The notes beneath the pieces are model-generated. The model had not been told where the DNA came from. It ran no database searches and saw only the letters and a list, made by a program, of their open reading frames with translations. Shown here piece after piece: positions 32,928 to 43,174 of a stretch of DNA of 64,000 nt (its first letter is position 1; each line of letters begins with the position of its first letter). This stretch comes from Halobacteroides halobius DSM 5150. Its GTDB lineage: Bacteria; Bacillota; Halanaerobiia; Halobacteroidales; Halobacteroidaceae. The stretch lies in assembly GCF_000328625.1 (NCBI RefSeq), contig NC_019978.1, positions 2,170,001-2,234,000 on the forward strand. The letters are read 5' to 3'. Made by a program: the position numbers and the translations under genes.

Positions 32928-33701
32928 TTATTTAAGTTTACCATTAATTCCTACAGTTTCTACTTCTAACACTAATTCCGAATTAGCTCCTTGAATAGCT
33001 TGCTCAGCAATTCTAACTAATCCTCCACAACAAGGAACCTCCATCCGTGCTACAGTTATACTATTTAAATTATTCTCCCTAATAATTGCTGTTAATTTAT
33101 CAACATAAGCTTGGGCATCATCTAATTTAGGACAACCCATAGCTACTGCCTTTCCTTTAAGCATCTTTTGATGATAATTACCATACGCTGCTGGTACACA
33201 ATCTGCTGTTATTAATAAATCAGCATTCTTAAAGTAAGGGGCTGTAGGTGGTAGTAAGTGTATTTGAATTGGCCATTGCTCTAATTGAGATTCAACCTCT
33301 ACTTCCTCTCCAGATGATTTAGTATTATCTTTATTCATCATTCTCATTCTACTTCCTGGACAACCATCTGTATGTCCATGGCCATGACTCTCTTTCTTAT
33401 CTTCATCTGCATGTTCTGCTTGAGCTTTCATCATTTCTTCTACAGCCTCCTCACCTCTTACTTTCTCTACATGATCCTTAGTAGCTTCTAAATCAAATTC
33501 TTTAGCCTCTCGTTCTTCAATAGTTAAAGCTCCTGTAGGACATTCGCCAATACAATCACCAAAGCCATCACAAAACTCTTCATTCACTAATTTAGCTACT
33601 CCATCTACAATCTGTAGTGCTCCCTCGTGACATCCTACAATACATTCACCACATCCATTACACTTATCTTCATCAATCCTAATAATCTCTCGTTTAGCCA
33701 T
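32928..33701 (-). CDS. 4Fe-4S ferredoxin-like protein
   Basis: A 257-residue protein, ATG 33701 behind AGGAGGAG. The N-terminus has two ferredoxin sites: CNGCGECIVGCHEGA and CDGFGDCIGECPTGA (the second cysteine of the usual CxxCxxC is Phe-Gly here, so that site is altered). A His-rich linker (SHGHGHTDGC) follows near residue 105. The C-terminal part has ADCVPAAYG, MGCPKLDD and VPCCGGLV. Similar proteins are annotated only as 4Fe-4S binding proteins of anaerobes. It might carry electrons, but no partner is evident besides the nearby reductase operon. Confidence 0.85.
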   Translation of the reverse strand: MAKREIIRIDEDKCNGCGECIVGCHEGALQIVDGVAKLVNEEFCDGFGDCIGECPTGALTIEEREAKEFDLEATKDHVEKVRGEEAVEEMMKAQAEHADEDKKESHGHGHTDGCPGSRMRMMNKDNTKSSGEEVEVESQLEQWPIQIHLLPPTAPYFKNADLLITADCVPAAYGNYHQKMLKGKAVAMGCPKLDDAQAYVDKLTAIIRENNLNSITVARMEVPCCGGLVRIAEQAIQGANSELVLEVETVGINGKLK

Positions 33702-33830
33702 TCTAATCGCTCCTCCTAATTTATATTTGAATTTCTAATTAACTTCTCTCTTAGTCTACTAAAATAGTACCATCTTTTACTTGTAACTTCTGTGAGCTTT
33801 ATCACAGGGAGGATAATATCTAAATTAATT

Positions 33831-35804
33831 CTATTTCTTTAATTCTTCAATTTTATCTCGTAGTTCTGCAGCCTTTTCAAACTGTAACTCTTCTGCTGCT
33901 TCCTTCATTTCTATTTCTAATTCAGCAATTTTATCTTCTAGTTCTTCAGTTGACATCTGGTTGGTTTCTTCGTTAGATATATTATAATCAGCCGCTGATT
34001 CAGCTACCATATCAACTGGTCTTAAAACATCACGTACTTCTTTTCTAATTGTTTCTGGAGTAATATCATGCTCTTGATTAAATTCTACCTGTAGTTCCCT
34101 CCTCCTTTCTGTCTCATCAATTGCTTCTTTCATAGAATCAGTCATCTTATCAGCATACATAATTACCTTTCCATTCACATTTCGAGCAGCTCGTCCAACT
34201 GTCTGAATTAAAGAAGTCCTAGATCTTAAAAATCCTTCTTTATCAGCATCTAAAATAGCTACTAATGATACTTCTGGTATATCAAGTCCCTCTCGCAATA
34301 AATTAATTCCTACTAATACATCAAACTTTCCAAGTCTTAGGTCTCTAATAATCTCTAATCGTTCAATAGTATCTATATCTGAATGTAGATAGCTAACTTT
34401 AATTCCAGCATTAGCTAAGTAATCAGTTAAATCTTCAGCCATATTCTTAGTCAAAGTGGTAATTAATACACGTTCATCATTTGCAATTACATGCTGAATT
34501 TCAGATAATAAATCATCAATTTGAGCTTTAATTGGTCTAACAGCTATTTGAGGATCGACTAAACCTGTTGGGCGAACAATCTGCTCTACTACTTGTTGAC
34601 TCCGGTCTAATTCATAATCTCCAGGGGTCGCAGAAATATAAACAGCTTGCTTAACTAATTTTTCAAATTCAGCAAACTTTAACGGACGATTATCTAAAGC
34701 AGAAGGAAGTCTAAAACCATGCTCAACTAATCTCTCTTTTCTAGAACGATCACCAGCATACATTCCTCCAATTTGAGGAATAGTTTTATGGGATTCATCT
34801 ACTACCAATAAAAAATCATCAGGAAAGTAATCTAATAATGTTTGTGGTCTTGAACCAGCTGGTCTATTCTCTAAATGTCTTGAATAGTTCTCAATCCCTG
34901 AACAAGTACCCACTTCTTCCATCATCTCCATATCATATTTAGTTCTTTCTTTTAATCGTTGAGCTTCTACTAATTTACCTTCATCTTCAAGCTCTTTTAA
35001 CCTTACTTCTAACTCAGCTTTAATCTCTTTTAGAGCTCGATTAACTTTATCCTGCGGTTTAACAAAGTGACTAGCTGGATAAATGGTAATTTCATTTAAT
35101 TGTCCTAAAACTTCTCCTGTTACTGAATCAACCTGCCTAATACGCTCTATCTCATCTCCAAATAACTCTACCCTATAAACCTTATCTTGATAAGCAGGAA
35201 TGATCTCTATAGTATCTCCTCTGACTCTAAAACTACCTCTGTCAAAATCAATATCATTCCGTTCATACTGAATATTAACTAACTCTCTAATTATTTCATC
35301 TCTTTCCTTAATTAATCCCTCTTTTAAATAACAAGTTAAATCCAAGTAATCTGTTGGATTACCTAAGCCATAAATACAAGAAACACTAGCTACAATAATT
35401 ACATCATCTCGTTCAAATAAATCACTTGTAGCAGCCAATCTTAACTTGTCCACTTCATCATTAATAGAAGCATCTTTTTCTATATAAGTATCACTTTGTG
35501 GTACATAAGCCTCTGGTTGATAATAATCATAATAACTGACAAAATATCCTACTCTATTATTAGGAAAAAATTCTTTAAATTCACTACACAACTGAGCTGC
35601 TAAAGTTTTATTATGTGCAATAACTAATGTCGGCTTTTGTACCTTTTCAATTACATTAGCTATTGAAAAGGTCTTTCCTGAGCCTGTCACTCCTAATAGA
35701 GTCTGCTCTTTCAGGCCTTCTTGAATACCAGTTGCCAAGTCTTTAATAGCTTTAGGTTGGTCTCCTTGGGGGGTATATGGTGATACTAATTCAAACTGTG
35801 GCAT
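33831..35804 (-). CDS. uvrB: Excinuclease ABC subunit B
   Basis: A 657-residue nucleotide excision repair helicase that loads onto damaged DNA with UvrA and recruits UvrC. Walker A GVTGSGKT near residue 40, the beta-hairpin with [12 protein letters not shown], the DESH box (VVDESHKT) and helicase motif VI (QTVGRAARN) are all present. The C-terminal UVR motif ([20 protein letters not shown]) binds UvrC. The length is normal and ATG 35804 lies behind GAGGAGG. No uvrA is visible downstream in this window. Confidence 0.97.
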   Translation of the reverse strand: MPQFELVSPYTPQGDQPKAIKDLATGIQEGLKEQTLLGVTGSGKTFSIANVIEKVQKPTLVIAHNKTLAAQLCSEFKEFFPNNRVGYFVSYYDYYQPEAYVPQSDTYIEKDASINDEVDKLRLAATSDLFERDDVIIVASVSCIYGLGNPTDYLDLTCYLKEGLIKERDEIIRELVNIQYERNDIDFDRGSFRVRGDTIEIIPAYQDKVYRVELFGDEIERIRQVDSVTGEVLGQLNEITIYPASHFVKPQDKVNRALKEIKAELEVRLKELEDEGKLVEAQRLKERTKYDMEMMEEVGTCSGIENYSRHLENRPAGSRPQTLLDYFPDDFLLVVDESHKTIPQIGGMYAGDRSRKERLVEHGFRLPSALDNRPLKFAEFEKLVKQAVYISATPGDYELDRSQQVVEQIVRPTGLVDPQIAVRPIKAQIDDLLSEIQHVIANDERVLITTLTKNMAEDLTDYLANAGIKVSYLHSDIDTIERLEIIRDLRLGKFDVLVGINLLREGLDIPEVSLVAILDADKEGFLRSRTSLIQTVGRAARNVNGKVIMYADKMTDSMKEAIDETERRRELQVEFNQEHDITPETIRKEVRDVLRPVDMVAESAADYNISNEETNQMSTEELEDKIAELEIEMKEAAEELQFEKAAELRDKIEELKK

Positions 35805-35874
35805 TCTTTTACCTCCTCTATCTACTAGTTTGTAATTAAACTACAAGTTTTATTTAAAAGTAAAATATAAAGAA

Positions 35875-35896
35875 AAAGCACCCACATAGGTGCTTT
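35875..35896 (-). terminator. Terminator behind the deacetylase-like gene
   Basis: AAAGCACC-TATGTG-GGTGCTTT followed by T-rich sequence on the minus strand. Confidence 0.85.
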
Positions 35897-35899
35897 AAA

Positions 35900-37048
35900 T
35901 CATTGTACTAACTGGGATGCAAATACTAGCTTAACTCCCATTTTCTCTAATTTAGGAATTACCTCTTTGATGGCCAAAGCAGTATTCTCCCTTACATGCC
36001 CAATTACTACCATTTCTTTTTCTTTCAATGCTATTTTACCTAAAGTTAATAACATCTCTTTAATTTCTTTCTTTTTATCAATATTATCAATAAATAAATA
36101 ATTAGCTGCCGTTGGTAAATTGTTTTTTTGGGCTACCTCAAAACCCACTGAATTATGAGCTGTACTACTATCTACATAGTACAATCCTTTTTTCTTTAGT
36201 ACTTCAATTATTGCTTTCATCACTCGGGGATTAGCCGTTGCCTTAGATCCCATATGGTTATTAATCCCTTGTAATTGAGGTAAATTAGCTAAATTACCCT
36301 TTAATACACTCTTTATTTCTTTATTCGTCATTGTACTATTTATTGCTCCTGCCCCTGGATTTACTTTAGGGTTTAAAGGTTCCAATGGTTGATGAAGAAT
36401 CAATTCTTGGCCCGCCTCCTTGACTAATTTAGCATCAACTTTAGAAAACGGACGATGTGGTAAAACAGCAAATGTCAACGGTCGTTTAATCTTTAATATT
36501 TCCTCTGTTCCCTTTCGATTAAAACCTAAATCATCAATAACAATAGCCATTTTAGCAGCAGGAGGTTGTTGCACAAATGTTACCTTGTGTGTCAGTAATT
36601 CTAAGTCACTCTGGGCCAAGAACCCCAGTTCAAGAGTTAAAATTCGTTCCTGCTCTTTAATTCTCCAGTTAGCCTTTACAATCGGAAAATCATCTTTGAA
36701 CTTAGCTATAATCTCTTCTTTATAATCAGATAGCAATTTACCATGAGGGCCAAACAAAGGAACTTCAAACTTATGATAGTTATAATCCCAAGTAAATAAA
36801 TAATCAGTTACCTGCTTCTTTTTAGCTTTTCTTTTGTGCTCTAAAGAATCTGCCCTAGCTAACCCTAATTGAGATAAACTCTTTTTTAACTGTTCTTCAA
36901 GATTAGCTACTACCCCTTTATAATTAACCTTAATTAATTTATGGTTATTCTTATTACTCATTGTTTCTTCACTTTCTTTACTACAAGAAAGTAAGACCAT
37001 ACTCAATAAGATACAGATTAATAAAATTCCTATTTTTTTAGACTTCAT
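35900..37048 (-). CDS. Divergent polysaccharide deacetylase family lipoprotein
   Basis: A 382-residue exported protein. The N-terminus has a lipobox (LLSMVLLSCSKE), so it should be a lipoprotein on the outer face of the membrane. The C-terminal 220 residues match the divergent polysaccharide deacetylase (YibQ-like) family, with MAIVIDDLGFN, LILHQPLEP, GINNHMGSKAT and YYVDSSTA. The conserved Asp and His residues suggest a metal-dependent hydrolase acting on cell-wall glycans; substrate unknown. It is 15 bases from the ctpA gene and these two are probably cotranscribed. Confidence 0.85.
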   Translation of the reverse strand: MKSKKIGILLICILLSMVLLSCSKESEETMSNKNNHKLIKVNYKGVVANLEEQLKKSLSQLGLARADSLEHKRKAKKKQVTDYLFTWDYNYHKFEVPLFGPHGKLLSDYKEEIIAKFKDDFPIVKANWRIKEQERILTLELGFLAQSDLELLTHKVTFVQQPPAAKMAIVIDDLGFNRKGTEEILKIKRPLTFAVLPHRPFSKVDAKLVKEAGQELILHQPLEPLNPKVNPGAGAINSTMTNKEIKSVLKGNLANLPQLQGINNHMGSKATANPRVMKAIIEVLKKKGLYYVDSSTAHNSVGFEVAQKNNLPTAANYLFIDNIDKKKEIKEMLLTLGKIALKEKEMVVIGHVRENTALAIKEVIPKLEKMGVKLVFASQLVQ

Positions 37049-37063
37049 CAGCCTAATTCCTCT

Positions 37064-38272
37064 CTATTTTAGTTTTTGCTGTAATACTTTAATTGCTCTT
37101 TGTAATTGCTCATCTACTTTAGTTTTTAGATTCTGTTCTATTGTAATATCTGGTTTAATCCCTTTATGATGAATATAGCGGCCATCTGGAGTATAATATC
37201 GAGCGGTAGTTAGTTTTATAGCCGATCCATCTGGTAATGGTACAACACTTTGCACAACCCCTTTACCAAATGTCTGTTCTCCAATTACTACTCCACGATT
37301 ATAATCCTGAACTGCTCCTGTTACAATCTCAGAAGCACTAGCACTTCCACCATTAACCAGTACTACTAATGGAGCATCTATATTATTAATCTGATCAGAT
37401 AATCCTATAGTTTGTTTTTGACCGTTACGCCCTTTAATTGTTACAACTGGTCCCTGATTAAGGAAATTACTAGATACGTTAGCTGCTTCCTGTAATAATC
37501 CCCCCGGATTATTTCTTAGATCCAGAATAAAAGCCTTAGCTCCTTGCTTATGTAGCTTATCTATTCTAGTAGCAACCTTTTGACCAGCACCTTGAATAAA
37601 TTGACTAATTCTAATATAACCTATGTGGTCTTTTTTTAGTTTAGAAGTTACAAATGGAACTTCTACTTCTGCTCTAGTAATATCTACCTTAAACTCCTTA
37701 AATTTAGGTTGTTTCTTATCTTTATCATTCTCTAATTTACGTTTAATTCCCAATTGTACTTTAGTTCCCGCAGGCCCTTTCATTAACTTTACAGCTTCTG
37801 TCATAGTCATTTCTTTAGTTGCCTTACCATTAACAGTCATTATCAGATCCCCAGCTTGCAAACCTGACTTATCTCCTGGGGTTCCTTTAATTGGAGATAT
37901 AATTGTTAACTGATTATTCTTCATTGTTATTACAATTCCAATTCCACTGTACTCACCAGAGAAACCCTGCTTCATTTCTTTATATTCTTGAGCTGATAAA
38001 TAAACTGTATAAGGGTCATCTAAAGATTTTAGCATACCATTAATAGCACCAGTTAATAACTTATCATTATCTGGTTTTTCTACATAACTTCTTTTAACTA
38101 CATCTAAAACTAAGAATAACTTTTGGATAGGATTTAATTGCTGAGTCTGACTTTGAGACAAACTCACATCTGCATTAGCTTGAGCTTTATGAAAGAAAAA
38201 GCCCACTGTTCCTGCAGCAAATAACATCACCAAAATCAAGCTAAGTCCTAAAAGCCTCTTTCTCTTAAACAT
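37064..38272 (-). CDS. C-terminal processing protease, S41 family
   Basis: A 402-residue protease with an N-terminal membrane anchor (LLGLSLILVMLFAAGTVGFF). A PDZ domain follows (about 95-185, YSGIGIVITMKNN). The catalytic domain holds the serine in NGGSASASEI and the general base lysine in GEQTFGKGVVQ. CtpA-type enzymes cleave exported or cell-wall-associated proteins near their C-termini. ATG 38272 is divergent from nrdD. Confidence 0.94.
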   Translation of the reverse strand: MFKRKRLLGLSLILVMLFAAGTVGFFFHKAQANADVSLSQSQTQQLNPIQKLFLVLDVVKRSYVEKPDNDKLLTGAINGMLKSLDDPYTVYLSAQEYKEMKQGFSGEYSGIGIVITMKNNQLTIISPIKGTPGDKSGLQAGDLIMTVNGKATKEMTMTEAVKLMKGPAGTKVQLGIKRKLENDKDKKQPKFKEFKVDITRAEVEVPFVTSKLKKDHIGYIRISQFIQGAGQKVATRIDKLHKQGAKAFILDLRNNPGGLLQEAANVSSNFLNQGPVVTIKGRNGQKQTIGLSDQINNIDAPLVVLVNGGSASASEIVTGAVQDYNRGVVIGEQTFGKGVVQSVVPLPDGSAIKLTTARYYTPDGRYIHHKGIKPDITIEQNLKTKVDEQLQRAIKVLQQKLK

Positions 38273-38455
38273 TAATTTAGCCTACCTTCCCTATTTTAAA
38301 ATTAATTTCTTAAAATTTTAGTTATTTAACAAATATATTATACAAGTTAATTGTATCACTCTTTTTTTTAATTCGCAAACAAAAGAAAATAGTAATAATT
38401 AAGTAATGATGAAAATAATAGCTTAACTTAGTATAAAAAACTATACACTTGCATA

Positions 38456-38504
38456 ACCACTATATATAGTATTGTTCATTTTTAACACATACCATATATA
38501 GTTG
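38456..38504 (+). promoter_or_regulatory. Two NrdR boxes before nrdD
   Basis: ACCACTATATATAGTA (38456-38471) and ACATACCATATATAGTTG (38487-38504) fit the NrdR consensus ACACTATATATAGTGT. Their centres are 32 bases apart, three helical turns, as in known NrdR promoters. The second box overlaps the -35 hexamer. This predicts ATP/dATP-dependent repression of nrdDG. Confidence 0.85.
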
Positions 38505-38530
38505 ACACTCGGGCATAACTAGTATACAAT
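38502..38530 (+). promoter_or_regulatory. nrdD promoter (-35 TTGACA, -10 TACAAT)
   Basis: TTGACA at 38502-38507 and TACAAT at 38525-38530 with a 17-base spacer. The ribosome site AAAGGAGG follows before ATG 38564. Confidence 0.8.
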
Positions 38531-38563
38531 ATTGAATGTCTGAATAATCAAAGGAGGTCTTCT

Positions 38564-41500
38564 ATGAAAATTAATTATATCAAAAAAAGAGATGATAGAA
38601 AAGTTCCATTTGAAAAGGAAAAAATTGAAACAGCAATTCTAAAAGCAATGAAAGCTGTAGATAGAGATAATAAACAAATTGCTCAAGAAGTAACTGAAGA
38701 AGTTTTATCTTATCTTAAAATAATCGCCAAAAGTAACAGCATCCCTACTGTAGAACAAATTCAAGACTTAGTAGAAAAAAGCTTGATTGAAAAAGGGGAA
38801 GCTGAAATAGCCAAATCATATATTCTTTATCGAGAACAACACGCTAGATTAAGACATACAGAAGAATTATTTAGTGATGCTATTAATGCAATTGATAGTT
38901 ATTTAGATCGTAGTGATTGGAAAGTTAATGAAAATAGTAACATGGGATATTCCCTACAAGGATTAAATAATCATATCTCCTCTGAAGTAACTGCTCAATA
39001 CTGGTTACAAGAAATTTATCCTCAAGAAATTAGAACAGAACATAAATCTGGTTCCTTACATATTCATGATTTAGGTAACTTAGCTGTTTATTGTTGTGGT
39101 TGGAATCTTAAAGATTTATTATTAAATGGTTTTGGAGGAGTTTCAACTAAAGTAGAAAGTAATCCTCCTAAACACTTTAGAACTGCTCTGTTACAGACTG
39201 TTAACTTCTTTTATACTTTACAAGGAGAAGCAGCAGGTGCACAAGCTCTATCTAACTTTGATACCTACTTAGCTCCTTTTATCCACTATGATGATTTAAG
39301 TTATGAAGAAGTTAAACAAGGCATGCAAGAATTTATTTATAATTTAAATGTACCTACTAGAGTTGGATTTCAAACTCCATTTACAAATATTACTATGGAT
39401 TTAAATGTACCACAGATGATGAAAGATGAACCAGTAATCATTGGTGGCGAATATCAAGATGAAACTTATGGTGAATTCGAAGTAGAGTTAGATATGTTCA
39501 ACAAAGCCTTTGCTGAAGTGATGCTAGAAGGGGATAAAAAAGGGAGAGTCTTCTCATTCCCAATTCCTACTTATAATATAACGGATGATTTTAATTGGGA
39601 TAATGAAGTGCTAGAGCCTGTTTGGGAAATGACAGCCAAGTATGGCATCCCGTATTTCTGTTTAGATGAAGATACTAATATAATTACAAATAATGGTATT
39701 AAGAAAGTTAAAGATTTAAATATAGATACAGATAAAGTTTTAGGAGAAGACAATAAATTTTATGAAGTTACTAATTACTTTAAAAATGAACATTCTGAAT
39801 ATATTAAGATAGAAACAAAAAATAATAATACAATAAAATCTTCTAAAAATCACAAATTTCCAACTAATAATGGTCTTAAAAAAGCTATTGACCTATCATT
39901 AAATGATAAGTTGTATGAACACAAAACAGAATTAGTATTTGAAAATGGTTTTAAGTTATCATATAAAAACCAATCATACTTTGATATTTATGATAAAAAT
40001 GATAATAAAATAACATTTGAGAATATAAACAAAGAAAATATACAAGAATTTTATTATTTAAAACCTACAGTTAGAGAAATGAAATCATTATCAGATTTTA
40101 ATTATCCAAAAAATAGATATCAAACAACCTTAAAAGAAATTGATATTCCTAAAGAATTAGATACGGATATTTTTGAAATAATAGGAGAATTATTAGGAGA
40201 TGGCTATTTACCTAAAAATAAAAATTCTATAAGATTAACTAGTAATGATGATGAAATTATAAATTTCTTTTCTGAAACTATAAAATATAAATTTGGACTT
40301 GATACAAAAATTTGTCAAGCTGGTAATAGCGACACATGCTTAGAGGCAAATGTTAATTCAGCAATGTTAAAATCATATTTACAACATCTTGGCTTAAAAT
40401 TTGGTATAGGTAGTGAAAAAGAAATACCTTCTATTGTATATCATAGAAGTGATGCTGAAATATCAGCTTTATTAAGAGGACTATTTGATACTGATGGGTC
40501 TATTACTATAAATAATAATGGAAATCCTAATATATCTTTAGTATTAAAAAATCACAAATTATTACAACAAGTATTAGAGTTATTAATGTTTTTAGGAATT
40601 GTAGCTTCTTACAAAGATACAGATGATAAATATGGAAAAATTAATATACATGGCTCTAAAAATATTAATTTATTCAAAGAAAAAATAGGATTTAGAATAA
40701 ATAGAAAAAATAATAGATTACAAAAGAATAAGAAAAAACAAACAGTTCTAGGTGATAAAATAATTACTAAAGAACAATCATTTGAAATGTTTGGAAATGA
40801 TCACAGACAATATTATGATAAGGAAATGTTTAGAATAAAAGAAAATGGTAACGGTATCTACCTATTCACTGCTGAATTTAATAAATATAAAAATAAAGTA
40901 GACATATCAAATTTAAAACTTATTAACAATACTCTTAAATCTGTAGATATAACTGTAAATAGTAATAGTCATTTATTTACTTTATCTAATGGAATTATAA
41001 CTCATAATTCTAATATGGTAAATTCTGATGTAAATCCCGAAGATGTAAGAAGTATGTGTTGCAGATTGCGGCTATCAAACAAAGAACTGCGTAAACGTGG
41101 TGGTGCTCTATTTGGCTCTAATCCTATGACCGGATCGATTGGGGTAGTAACAATTAATATGCCACGAATTGGTTACTTAGCAGAAGATAAAGAAGAATTT
41201 ATTAAGCGAGTTTATGAACTAATGGATATAGCGCAAGAAAGTCTAGAAATTAAACGTAAAGTACTAGAAAGATTAACTGACAATGGTCTGTATCCTTATA
41301 GTAAATTTTATCTACGAGGAATTAAAGAGCGCTTTGATGAATACTGGAAAAATCACTTTAATACAATTGGACTTAATGGGATGAATGAAGCTCTACTTAA
41401 CTTTATGGGCCAAGATATAGCTAGTGAAGAAGGTAGACAATTTGCCATAGAAGTCATGGAAGCAATGCGAGAAAGACTAGTCGATTACCAAGAAGAGACA

Positions 41501-43162
41501 GGTAATATCTATAACTTAGAAGCTACTCCAGCCGAAGGAACTTCTTATCGCTTTGCTAACTTAGATAAGCAAAAGTTTGGTGCTGATATTATCTGTGCTA
41601 ATCAAGAACGAGTTAGAAATGAGGATGCTGATCCATACTATACTAACTCTACTCAGCTTCCTGTTGGTCATACAACTGATATCTTCGAGGCTTTCCAATT
41701 ACAGGATCCATTACAGAAACGTTATAATGGGGGCTGTATTGAAAAAGGAAATAAAGTTTTAACTGATAAAGGTTCAATGAAAATTGAAAATATCGTTAAT
41801 AACTATGAAGATCTAAAACCAATTAAGGCATTAAGCTATAACCCTGATAAAAAAGAAGCGGAATGGGATCTAATTACAGATGCAATGTCAATTGATGTGA
41901 CACATAATGATAAAATTAGAGTTAAAGGGGAAAAAGGATTAGATATAACTACTAGTGATTGGCATCCATTCTTTGTTTTAGAAAAAATTCCTGTTGATAA
42001 AAAATGTCCTATTTGTGATAAGGAAGTAGCCGGAGTAAGAGGTTTTGCAGGACATATGAAATATTCATCAAAATGCAGAGAAAAATACAATAAGTTGAAT
42101 AAATATCAGGTAGTAGAAAAAAGAGCTGATGAATTAAAAGAAGGGGATTATATCTTACAAAATAGTGATAATTTATATCCTGAGCAAGAAACTAACTTAG
42201 ACCAAGATTTAATGTGGTTAATTGGTTACTTTATCGGTGATGGATGCATCAGTCAGTTTAAAGATAATCGAGGCGGAAATAATTTAACCAAATATAAACT
42301 TAGATTATTTGATGCTAATAAACAAAATCTTGTTAAAGCTAAAAAAATTATTAATGAAAACTTTAATGCTGATATTAATGTAATCCAGAATGATAAACGA
42401 AGTAATAAATTGTATCATCTAATAACTTCTAAACAAGATGTAATAGACTTCTTCTTTAATTATGGTTTTTCAGCTGGAGAAAAAACTTATGATGTCAAAA
42501 TAACTTCTGAAGTTAAATCAGAACTTAATGCTCAAAATATTTATAGTTTATTATCAGGTTTATTAGATAGCGATGGTCATATTAATAAACGATATGGTAA
42601 TGGTGAGTATTATACAGTTTCCGAGAATCTAGCAAATGATCTAGTAGAAATCTGTAGTCAAGCCGGAATCATGGTAGCCCAAGAAGATAAACCAACTAAC
42701 AGAGAAAATGAAGTAGATGGTTTTAGAATTACAATTCCTGCTTATCAAATGACAATGTTAAAAGATAAATTAACAATTGTGAATGATAAAAAATATATCA
42801 AAGATGATTTATCAAACAGAAAATTAAGACAGTTACCTGTAGTAAGAGTAACTGCAACAACTAAAGTAGATATTGAAGACAATCAATTTTATGATTTAAC
42901 TACTAAAAATAATCATAATTATTTAGCTGGAAACAACACTATGGTATTTATTCATAATACTGTACTCCACGGCTTCTTAGGAGAAAGAATGCCATCAGTA
43001 GCCAGTACTAAAAAGTTAGTTAAAAGATTAGCTGATAACTTTGAACTACCTTATTACTCTATCACACCTACTTTCAGTATTTGTCCAAAACATGGCTATT
43101 TAGCTGGAGAACATGAATACTGCCCTAAGTGTGATGCTGAAATAGGTTATCAGGAAGAATAA
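38564..43162 (+). CDS. nrdD: Anaerobic ribonucleotide reductase large chain with two inteins, lacking the glycyl-radical loop
   Basis: A 1532-residue precursor of class III ribonucleotide reductase. Residues 1-90 are an ATP-cone. Inteins occupy 366-815 and 1058-1465, so the spliced protein has about 674 residues. Extein motifs include AVYCCGWNLKDLL, DVRSMCCRLRL (active-site Cys pair) and, after joining, YNGG-TVLHGFLGE. The chain ends with a zinc-type CPKHGYLAGEHEYCPKCD region where other NrdD proteins continue into RVxGY, the glycyl-radical loop. That loop is absent here and is found in a separate small gene at 43893. The enzyme makes deoxynucleotides without oxygen and is activated by NrdG. 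Confidence 0.95.
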   Translation: MKINYIKKRDDRKVPFEKEKIETAILKAMKAVDRDNKQIAQEVTEEVLSYLKIIAKSNSIPTVEQIQDLVEKSLIEKGEAEIAKSYILYREQHARLRHTEELFSDAINAIDSYLDRSDWKVNENSNMGYSLQGLNNHISSEVTAQYWLQEIYPQEIRTEHKSGSLHIHDLGNLAVYCCGWNLKDLLLNGFGGVSTKVESNPPKHFRTALLQTVNFFYTLQGEAAGAQALSNFDTYLAPFIHYDDLSYEEVKQGMQEFIYNLNVPTRVGFQTPFTNITMDLNVPQMMKDEPVIIGGEYQDETYGEFEVELDMFNKAFAEVMLEGDKKGRVFSFPIPTYNITDDFNWDNEVLEPVWEMTAKYGIPYFCLDEDTNIITNNGIKKVKDLNIDTDKVLGEDNKFYEVTNYFKNEHSEYIKIETKNNNTIKSSKNHKFPTNNGLKKAIDLSLNDKLYEHKTELVFENGFKLSYKNQSYFDIYDKNDNKITFENINKENIQEFYYLKPTVREMKSLSDFNYPKNRYQTTLKEIDIPKELDTDIFEIIGELLGDGYLPKNKNSIRLTSNDDEIINFFSETIKYKFGLDTKICQAGNSDTCLEANVNSAMLKSYLQHLGLKFGIGSEKEIPSIVYHRSDAEISALLRGLFDTDGSITINNNGNPNISLVLKNHKLLQQVLELLMFLGIVASYKDTDDKYGKINIHGSKNINLFKEKIGFRINRKNNRLQKNKKKQTVLGDKIITKEQSFEMFGNDHRQYYDKEMFRIKENGNGIYLFTAEFNKYKNKVDISNLKLINNTLKSVDITVNSNSHLFTLSNGIITHNSNMVNSDVNPEDVRSMCCRLRLSNKELRKRGGALFGSNPMTGSIGVVTINMPRIGYLAEDKEEFIKRVYELMDIAQESLEIKRKVLERLTDNGLYPYSKFYLRGIKERFDEYWKNHFNTIGLNGMNEALLNFMGQDIASEEGRQFAIEVMEAMRERLVDYQEETGNIYNLEATPAEGTSYRFANLDKQKFGADIICANQERVRNEDADPYYTNSTQLPVGHTTDIFEAFQLQDPLQKRYNGGCIEKGNKVLTDKGSMKIENIVNNYEDLKPIKALSYNPDKKEAEWDLITDAMSIDVTHNDKIRVKGEKGLDITTSDWHPFFVLEKIPVDKKCPICDKEVAGVRGFAGHMKYSSKCREKYNKLNKYQVVEKRADELKEGDYILQNSDNLYPEQETNLDQDLMWLIGYFIGDGCISQFKDNRGGNNLTKYKLRLFDANKQNLVKAKKIINENFNADINVIQNDKRSNKLYHLITSKQDVIDFFFNYGFSAGEKTYDVKITSEVKSELNAQNIYSLLSGLLDSDGHINKRYGNGEYYTVSENLANDLVEICSQAGIMVAQEDKPTNRENEVDGFRITIPAYQMTMLKDKLTIVNDKKYIKDDLSNRKLRQLPVVRVTATTKVDIEDNQFYDLTTKNNHNYLAGNNTMVFIHNTVLHGFLGERMPSVASTKKLVKRLADNFELPYYSITPTFSICPKHGYLAGEHEYCPKCDAEIGYQEE
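39659..41008 (+). mobile_element. Intein 1 in NrdD, LAGLIDADG homing endonuclease type
   Basis: 450 residues, beginning with Cys (CLDEDTNIITN) and ending GIITHN before Ser+1 (SNMVNSD). Block B is at SSKNHKFPT. Two dodecapeptide motifs are IIGELLGDGY and LLRGLFDTDGS, with their Asp residues intact, so the endonuclease may be active. It interrupts GIPYF-SNMVNSDV next to the conserved Cys pair. The intein is more AT-rich than the extein. Confidence 0.93.
41735..42958 (+). mobile_element. Intein 2 in NrdD, LAGLIDADG type with zinc-finger-like insert
   Basis: 408 residues, beginning with Cys (CIEKGNKVLTD) and ending MVFIHN before Thr+1 (TVLHGFLGE). Block B is at TTSDWHPFF. Dodecapeptide motifs are LIGYFIGDGC and LLSGLLDSDGH. 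Between the splicing domain and the endonuclease a CPICDKEV...GHMKYSSKC segment has the CxxC-x12-H-x6-C spacing of a zinc finger. The insertion site is the conserved catalytic YNGG-T region of NrdD. Confidence 0.93.
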
Positions 43163-43174
43163 AGGACTGATAAT

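Noticed and set aside
41577-41762. Small overlapping frame in nrdD
   Set aside because: It lies in another frame of the extein just before intein 2 and has no ribosome site.
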